Positions 59,590-64,000 of a DNA stretch of 64,000 nt are shown piece after piece. The notes under the pieces are model-generated. The model was not told the DNA's origin. It worked only from the letters and a program-made list of their open reading frames with translations, and made no database searches. The first letter of the stretch is position 1; the number at the start of each line of letters is the position of its first letter. Position numbers and translations under genes: made by a program. Origin of the DNA: Roseateles depolymerans (GTDB lineage Bacteria; Pseudomonadota; Gammaproteobacteria; Burkholderiales; Burkholderiaceae_C); contig QFOD01000006.1 of the NCBI GenBank assembly GCA_003241055.1, forward strand, positions 124,001 through 188,000, written 5' to 3'.

Positions 59590-62469
59590 ATGTTTAAACG
59601 AAACGCCCGCAGCGCCGCCGCCATGGCGTTGATCGGTCTGCTGGGTGCCGGCTCTGCTCTGGCCCAAGAAGCCGGCGCGGAAAAGCTGGAGCGCATTGAG
59701 GTTACCGGTTCCCGGATTCGTCAGATTGACATCGAGACGGCCCAGCCCGTTCAGAAGATTTCGCAGACCGACATCCAGAAGAGCGGTCTGGTGACGGTGG
59801 GCGACATCCTGAATCAGTTGTCGTCCGCGGGTTCGCCCGATTTCAGCAAGGGCTCCGTGCTGACCTCCAACCGCGAGCAGGGTGGCCAGTACATCAACCT
59901 GCGCAACCTCGGTGCCGAGCGTCTGCTGGTGCTGGTGAACGGCAAGCGCTGGACGACCTCGGTCGCCGGCTACACCGACCTCTCGACGGTGCCCTCCGCG
60001 CTGATCGACCACATCGATGTGCTGAAGGACGGTGCTTCGTCCATCTACGGTTCGGACGCCATCGCCGGCGTGGTGAACATCATCCTGAAGAAGACCATGG
60101 AAGGCGGCCAGTTCAGCGCCTACACGGGTCAGAACTCCAAGGGTGACGGCAAGACCCAGGACGTTTCGTTTGCCTTCGGCGCGAACTCCGAAAAGGCCAA
60201 CCTGATGTTCGGCGTGTCGTACAGCAAGCAGGATCCGGTGTGGTCCAGCGAGCGCGAAATCACGTCGACCACCTATGGTCCTGGCCACGAGACCTCGGGC
60301 TACGGCACGGGTCCCTGGGGCCGCATTCGCCAGGTCAGCTCCACGGGTGGTGCCACCGGCTTCAACCAATATCTGAACCACACCGGCGGTCCGCTGGGTG
60401 ATGGCGTGGGTTCCGCATCCAATGTGGCAGGCAACTACCACGCGTATACCGGTGCCGCGAACGACACGTTCAACTCGACGAGCCAGATGATGTTCCAGTC
60501 GCCGACGGAACTGAAGTCGATGTTCGTCAAGGGCTCGGTCGAACTGACGCCTGAAACGCGCTTCACGTCGACGGCCATGTACGCCGATCGCGTGTCCTCG
60601 CGTCAGATCGCCGGCTATCCGCTGAGCAGCACCTCGCAGTCGGCCTATCCGGTCTACATCGACAAGGACAGCTACTTCAACCCGTACGGCAACCAAGCTC
60701 AGGGCGCTGGCAATGGCCAGGACCTGTTCTTCTATCGCCGCATGATCGAAGTGCCGCGTGTCACGCGCAACAACAACAAGGCAACCCACCTGGATGCCGG
60801 CTTCGAAGGTGATCTGACCATCTTCGGCAAGCCCTGGACCTGGGATGCGGGCGTCAACTTCAGCCAGTCCGGCGGTACCGTGCTCAGCACCGGTAACGTG
60901 AACCTGCTGAACCTGAAGAAGGCTCTGGGCCCGTCGTTCAAGAACGCTTCGGGCGTGATCCAGTGCGGCACGGCAGCCAACCCGATCGCCCTGACCTCCT
61001 GCGTTCCTTTCGACATCCTGGGCGGCCCCTCGGCTTCCACCCAGCAGGCGTTGAACTACATCATGTCCGTCGGTCAGGCGACCTACGGCAGCACGGTGAA
61101 GAGCGCAACGGCCAACCTGTCGGGTGAGGTCTACAAGCTGCCGGCCGGCGCCATCGGCGTCGCAGGCGGTGTGGAGCACCGCAGCGTCAGCGGCTACGAC
61201 CGTCCGGGCCAGTTCGAGCAATCGGGCTACTCGACCGATCTGGCGGGCAACGCCACGGTGGGCCGCTACTCGGTTGACGAGGCCTACCTGGAAGTCAACG
61301 TGCCGGTGCTGAAGGGCGTGACCGGTGCTGAATTGCTGAGCTTCGACGCGGCCACCCGCTACTCGGACTACAGCAGCTTCGGCAACACGACGAACAGCAA
61401 GATCAGCTTCATGTGGAAGCCGATCAAGGACCTGCTGACCCGCGGTACCTGGGCTGAGGGCTTCCGTGCCCCGACGCTGGCTGACTCGTTCGGTGGCGGC
61501 AGCCAGAGCTTCGACTCCTACCTGGACCCCTGCGACACCAAGTACGGCTCCGCTGCGACGACCGCGGCGACGCAGGCTCGCTGCGCGGCAGCAGGTGTTC
61601 CGACGGGCTTCCGTCAGGTCAACCAGGCCGGTACGCCGGTGACGGCGGCGACGCAAGGCATCGTGGCGTTCAACACGGGCGCCGGCAATGCCTTCCTGAA
61701 GCCTGAGACGGCCACGACCAAGACGCTGGGCTTTGTCTACAGCCCCTCGGCACTGCCTGGCCTGACGGCCGGCATGGACTGGTACCGCATCCAGGTCAAG
61801 AACCGCATCACCGCGATCTCGGCGACCTATGTGCTGAACCAGTGCTATGTGCAGGGCGTGTCGACCTTCTGCTCCAGCCTCAAGCGTGACCCGGTGACGG
61901 GCATGGTGACGTCGCTGTCGCGTGGCAACGCCAACCTGGGTCAGCTGCTGACCGAGGGCCTCGACATGGACGTGAGCTACCAGTTCCCGAAGACGTCCTA
62001 CGGTCAGTTCGCTGTCCGTACGAACACGAGCTACGTGGACAAGTACACCATCAAGAGCACGGACGATGCCGAAGGCACGAACTACGCAGGTTCGTACCCG
62101 TACTACCGCGTGAAGTCCAACATCTCGGTGGACTGGAAGCTGAACGCCTGGAGCGCCACCTTCAGCTCGCGCTACTACGGCAAGACCAAGGTTGACTGCG
62201 CCTTCGATTGCTCCAACCCTGATGATGCCTGGCTGGGCAGCACGGGCTACGACCGCAAGGGCGCCGTCATGTACCACGACCTGAGCGTGGGCTACAAGAC
62301 GCCTTGGAAGGGTCAGATCCTGGTGGGCGCGAACAACGTGTTCAACAAGAAGCCGCGCATCAACATCGATGCCAACAGCGGCTACGGCGGCAACTCGTCG
62401 TCGTCGTCGGTGGATCCGGATCTGCCGATCGACCGCTTCTTCTGGGTGCGCTACAACCAGTCGTTCTAA
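59590..62469 (+). CDS. TonB-dependent receptor, peptide-uptake type
   Basis: A 959-residue outer-membrane receptor. Signal peptide MFKRNARSAAAMALIGLLGA to AQ; TonB box ERIEVTGSRIRQ; plug with TVGDILNQLSS, YINLRNLGAERLLVLVNGKR and DHIDVLKDGASSIYGSDAIA; barrel ending FFWVRYNQSF. AAGGAG six bases before the ATG fixes the start; the longer frame opens in the hairpin leader. The next gene is an exported S9 peptidase, the usual partner of this receptor class, so the ligand is probably a peptide. Codon usage looks less GC-extreme than in the rest of the window, possibly indicating high expression or transfer. Confidence 0.94.
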   Translation: MFKRNARSAAAMALIGLLGAGSALAQEAGAEKLERIEVTGSRIRQIDIETAQPVQKISQTDIQKSGLVTVGDILNQLSSAGSPDFSKGSVLTSNREQGGQYINLRNLGAERLLVLVNGKRWTTSVAGYTDLSTVPSALIDHIDVLKDGASSIYGSDAIAGVVNIILKKTMEGGQFSAYTGQNSKGDGKTQDVSFAFGANSEKANLMFGVSYSKQDPVWSSEREITSTTYGPGHETSGYGTGPWGRIRQVSSTGGATGFNQYLNHTGGPLGDGVGSASNVAGNYHAYTGAANDTFNSTSQMMFQSPTELKSMFVKGSVELTPETRFTSTAMYADRVSSRQIAGYPLSSTSQSAYPVYIDKDSYFNPYGNQAQGAGNGQDLFFYRRMIEVPRVTRNNNKATHLDAGFEGDLTIFGKPWTWDAGVNFSQSGGTVLSTGNVNLLNLKKALGPSFKNASGVIQCGTAANPIALTSCVPFDILGGPSASTQQALNYIMSVGQATYGSTVKSATANLSGEVYKLPAGAIGVAGGVEHRSVSGYDRPGQFEQSGYSTDLAGNATVGRYSVDEAYLEVNVPVLKGVTGAELLSFDAATRYSDYSSFGNTTNSKISFMWKPIKDLLTRGTWAEGFRAPTLADSFGGGSQSFDSYLDPCDTKYGSAATTAATQARCAAAGVPTGFRQVNQAGTPVTAATQGIVAFNTGAGNAFLKPETATTKTLGFVYSPSALPGLTAGMDWYRIQVKNRITAISATYVLNQCYVQGVSTFCSSLKRDPVTGMVTSLSRGNANLGQLLTEGLDMDVSYQFPKTSYGQFAVRTNTSYVDKYTIKSTDDAEGTNYAGSYPYYRVKSNISVDWKLNAWSATFSSRYYGKTKVDCAFDCSNPDDAWLGSTGYDRKGAVMYHDLSVGYKTPWKGQILVGANNVFNKKPRINIDANSGYGGNSSSSSVDPDLPIDRFFWVRYNQSF

Positions 62470-62503
62470 GCCAGGGGCCTTCGGGCCCTGCCTAGGCGAC
62501 TCG

Positions 62504-62535
62504 GGCCCGCCAGCGAATGCTGGTGGGCCTTTTTT
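62504..62535 (+). terminator. Intrinsic terminator after the TonB receptor
   Basis: GGCCCGCCAGC pairs with GCTGGTGGGCC (one G-U) around a GAAT loop and is followed by six T. It is a textbook intrinsic terminator 35 bases after the receptor stop, so the S9 peptidase should have its own promoter or depend on read-through. Confidence 0.9.
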
Positions 62536-62591
62536 CTTGGGCGGTGCAAGCTGCGTCCGCTCCTTTCGATGTGATCGAGAAAGGTATTCAC

Positions 62592-64000
62592 GTGTTCAAG
62601 CGTGTCTTTCAAGGCGTGTTGGCTGCGCTGTGCATCAGCCAGGCCCACGCACAGGCCCCGCAGGCTGTCGTGCCGGCCGAGAACTTCTTTCAACCGGCGG
62701 AGATGAGTGAGACGCAGCTCAGCCCGTCCGGCCGCTACCTGGCACTGACGACGAGCAAGATCGGCGGACGCCGTGCGCTCTACGTGTTCGACCTCAACCC
62801 CGGTGGCAGGCCGACCCAGGCTGCGCGGTTCCAGGGGCTGGACGTGGTCGGCGTTCGATGGGTGAACGAGGATCGTCTCCTGTTCAACGTGGTCGATCTG
62901 TCGCTGGGCAGCGGCTCCAACTACCACGAGCCGCCGGGGCTGTACGCCGTCGATCGCGACGGTGACAACCTGCGCGAGCTCGTGCGACGCACGGTTTCGC
63001 AGGGTGATGGCGGGTCCAAGATCCGCGATCGCAGCCTGGCACCCAACCACCTGCTGCTGCGGGTGCCGCCCGCGCGCGAAGGGGCTGCCAATGACGAGGT
63101 GATCGTCGGCGAGGCGCGTTTCAACACGGCTTATGAGGTCACGGCCATCCGACCGATCGTGGTCAATGTGAACACCGGGCAGTCGCGGCGCATGCCCGAT
63201 CTGGCTGCGCCGGCGTCCACCGCCGAATGGCTGTTCGACGCCGCGGGCGAGCCGCGCATTGCCGTCAGCGTCGACGAGATGGAGGTGCGCATCCTGTATC
63301 GCGAGCCGGGCCAGTCCGAGTGGCGCCAGATTGCCCGGGGCAATCAATTGGCCATGCCGTTCACGCCGCGCTTCTTCGACGCCAGCGGGCGGCTCTACGT
63401 CACGCAACGCGAGGGGGCGGGTGGCGTCTCGGTACTGAAGCGATTCGATTTCAAGACCGGTGCGCCCGAGCCTCAACCTTTCGTCAGCACGGGCAGGTTC
63501 GACTTTCAGGGCGACCCGGTGCTTTCGCCCGACGGCGAACTGCTCGGCATTCGCGTGACCACCGATGCCGAGGACACCGTCTGGCTGAACCCGGCGATGA
63601 AGGCCTTCCAGGAGAAGGCCGACAAATTGCTGCCCGGACATGTGAACCGCATTGCGTGCCGTCGTTGCGGCCAGTCGGACATGGTGGCGCTGGTGCAGTC
63701 GTTCTCGGACCGTGATCCCGGCCAGGTGCTGGTCTATCGCGCCAAGGACGACGCCTGGCAGTCGGTCGGCCCGCTGCTGCGCAGCATCGATCCAGCCCTG
63801 ATGCCGCGGGTCGACTTCCAGTACTTCAAGGCGCGTGACGGCATGCAGATCCCGGTCTGGGTGACGCTGCCTCCCGGCATGAAGCCGGGCACCAAGCCCG
63901 CCAAGCCTTTGCCGACGGTGGTGTACGTGCATGGCGGCCCCAATGTGCGCGGGCGCCCCTGGGCCTGGGGCTGGAGCCCCTTCCCGTACCCGGAATTCAT
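62592..64000 (+). CDS. Exported S9-family prolyl oligopeptidase-like peptidase (partial)
   Basis: The frame runs open from a GTG at 62592 to the window end, 469 codons. MFKRVFQGVLAALCISQAHA is a signal peptide. AENFFQPAEMSETQLSPSGR, ALYVFDLNPGG and DPVLSPDGELLGIRV are beta-propeller blades of the DPP/acylaminoacyl-peptidase type. The alpha/beta-hydrolase domain begins near VDFQYFKARDGMQIPVWVTL, and VVYVHGGPNVRGRPW is the oxyanion-loop HGGP motif. The catalytic Ser lies beyond the window. AGAAAGG precedes the GTG by about 10 bases; an in-frame GTG at 62571 is the alternative. It probably cleaves peptides imported by the receptor. Confidence 0.9.
   Translation, partial: MFKRVFQGVLAALCISQAHAQAPQAVVPAENFFQPAEMSETQLSPSGRYLALTTSKIGGRRALYVFDLNPGGRPTQAARFQGLDVVGVRWVNEDRLLFNVVDLSLGSGSNYHEPPGLYAVDRDGDNLRELVRRTVSQGDGGSKIRDRSLAPNHLLLRVPPAREGAANDEVIVGEARFNTAYEVTAIRPIVVNVNTGQSRRMPDLAAPASTAEWLFDAAGEPRIAVSVDEMEVRILYREPGQSEWRQIARGNQLAMPFTPRFFDASGRLYVTQREGAGGVSVLKRFDFKTGAPEPQPFVSTGRFDFQGDPVLSPDGELLGIRVTTDAEDTVWLNPAMKAFQEKADKLLPGHVNRIACRRCGQSDMVALVQSFSDRDPGQVLVYRAKDDAWQSVGPLLRSIDPALMPRVDFQYFKARDGMQIPVWVTLPPGMKPGTKPAKPLPTVVYVHGGPNVRGRPWAWGWSPFPYPEF

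Noticed and set aside
59590..64000. A complete lasso-peptide gene cluster
   Set aside because: Only a TonB receptor and an S9 peptidase are present; no precursor, cyclase or leader peptidase was found in the window.

Overview
The window looks like a chromosomal segment of a high-GC betaproteobacterium, most likely a Burkholderiales member of the Rubrivivax/Leptothrix/Roseateles type. The signs are very GC-rich third codon positions, many ATGA/GTGA-overlapping operons, a PEP-CTERM protein, Burkholderiales-style orphan periplasmic binding proteins, several TonB-dependent receptors, and a type 2 pyrF. No rRNA, tRNA, CRISPR array, prophage or insertion-sequence transposase was recognised. Both ends are cut: a LytS-type kinase tail on the left and an S9 peptidase head on the right.

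Layout. 1-6.6 kb: kinase tail and LytTR regulator, small lipoprotein, diguanylate cyclase, recG, a COG4315-like lipoprotein, a VOC protein and a CE2-like esterase. 6.7-12 kb: baeRF-like and DksA-like proteins, queA, a YigZ protein, an orphan binding protein, tgt and a YecA/SEC-C protein. 12-16.6 kb: PEP-CTERM protein, small membrane protein, and a PhnD-like binding protein coupled to a PAS histidine kinase. 16.7-22.1 kb: a tightly overlapping operon (CPBP protease, LplT-acyltransferase fusion, two small paralogous membrane proteins, an Lgt-like protein, a Tes-like radical SAM enzyme), which I consider the most novel system here. 22.1-28.5 kb: trehalase, MFS transporter, a roughly 0.7 kb interrupted palindrome, and a TonB receptor behind a LacI-type operator-like site.

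28.6-43 kb: sppA, a membrane-anchored glutamate-synthase-like flavoprotein, a degenerate response regulator, a glutathione transferase, purB, an acetyltransferase, a PAS-GGDEF-EAL protein overlapping pyrF, a hybrid histidine kinase and a yhhQ queuosine-precursor transporter. 43-51.3 kb: two-subunit molybdenum hydroxylase, a YpfH-like protein lacking its nucleophile, two overlapping BamE-like lipoproteins, a tandem repeat, an M14 carboxypeptidase and a second LytS/LytTR pair. 51.4-54.9 kb: enoyl-CoA hydratase, 3-hydroxyacyl-CoA dehydrogenase and 3-oxoadipyl-CoA thiolase, ending in a bidirectional terminator. 54.9-64 kb: two further TonB receptors flanking a geranylgeranyl-reductase-family flavoprotein, then the S9 peptidase.

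Functional links. Queuosine is represented three times (queA, tgt, yhhQ). Trehalase, MFS transporter and TonB receptor look like a carbohydrate-uptake locus. The 59.6-64 kb receptor and S9 peptidase look like a peptide-uptake pair. The 16.7-22.1 kb operon joins lipid-handling functions (acyl transfer, diacylglyceryl-transferase fold, radical carbon chemistry) and may make an unusual membrane lipid; this is inference from families and context.
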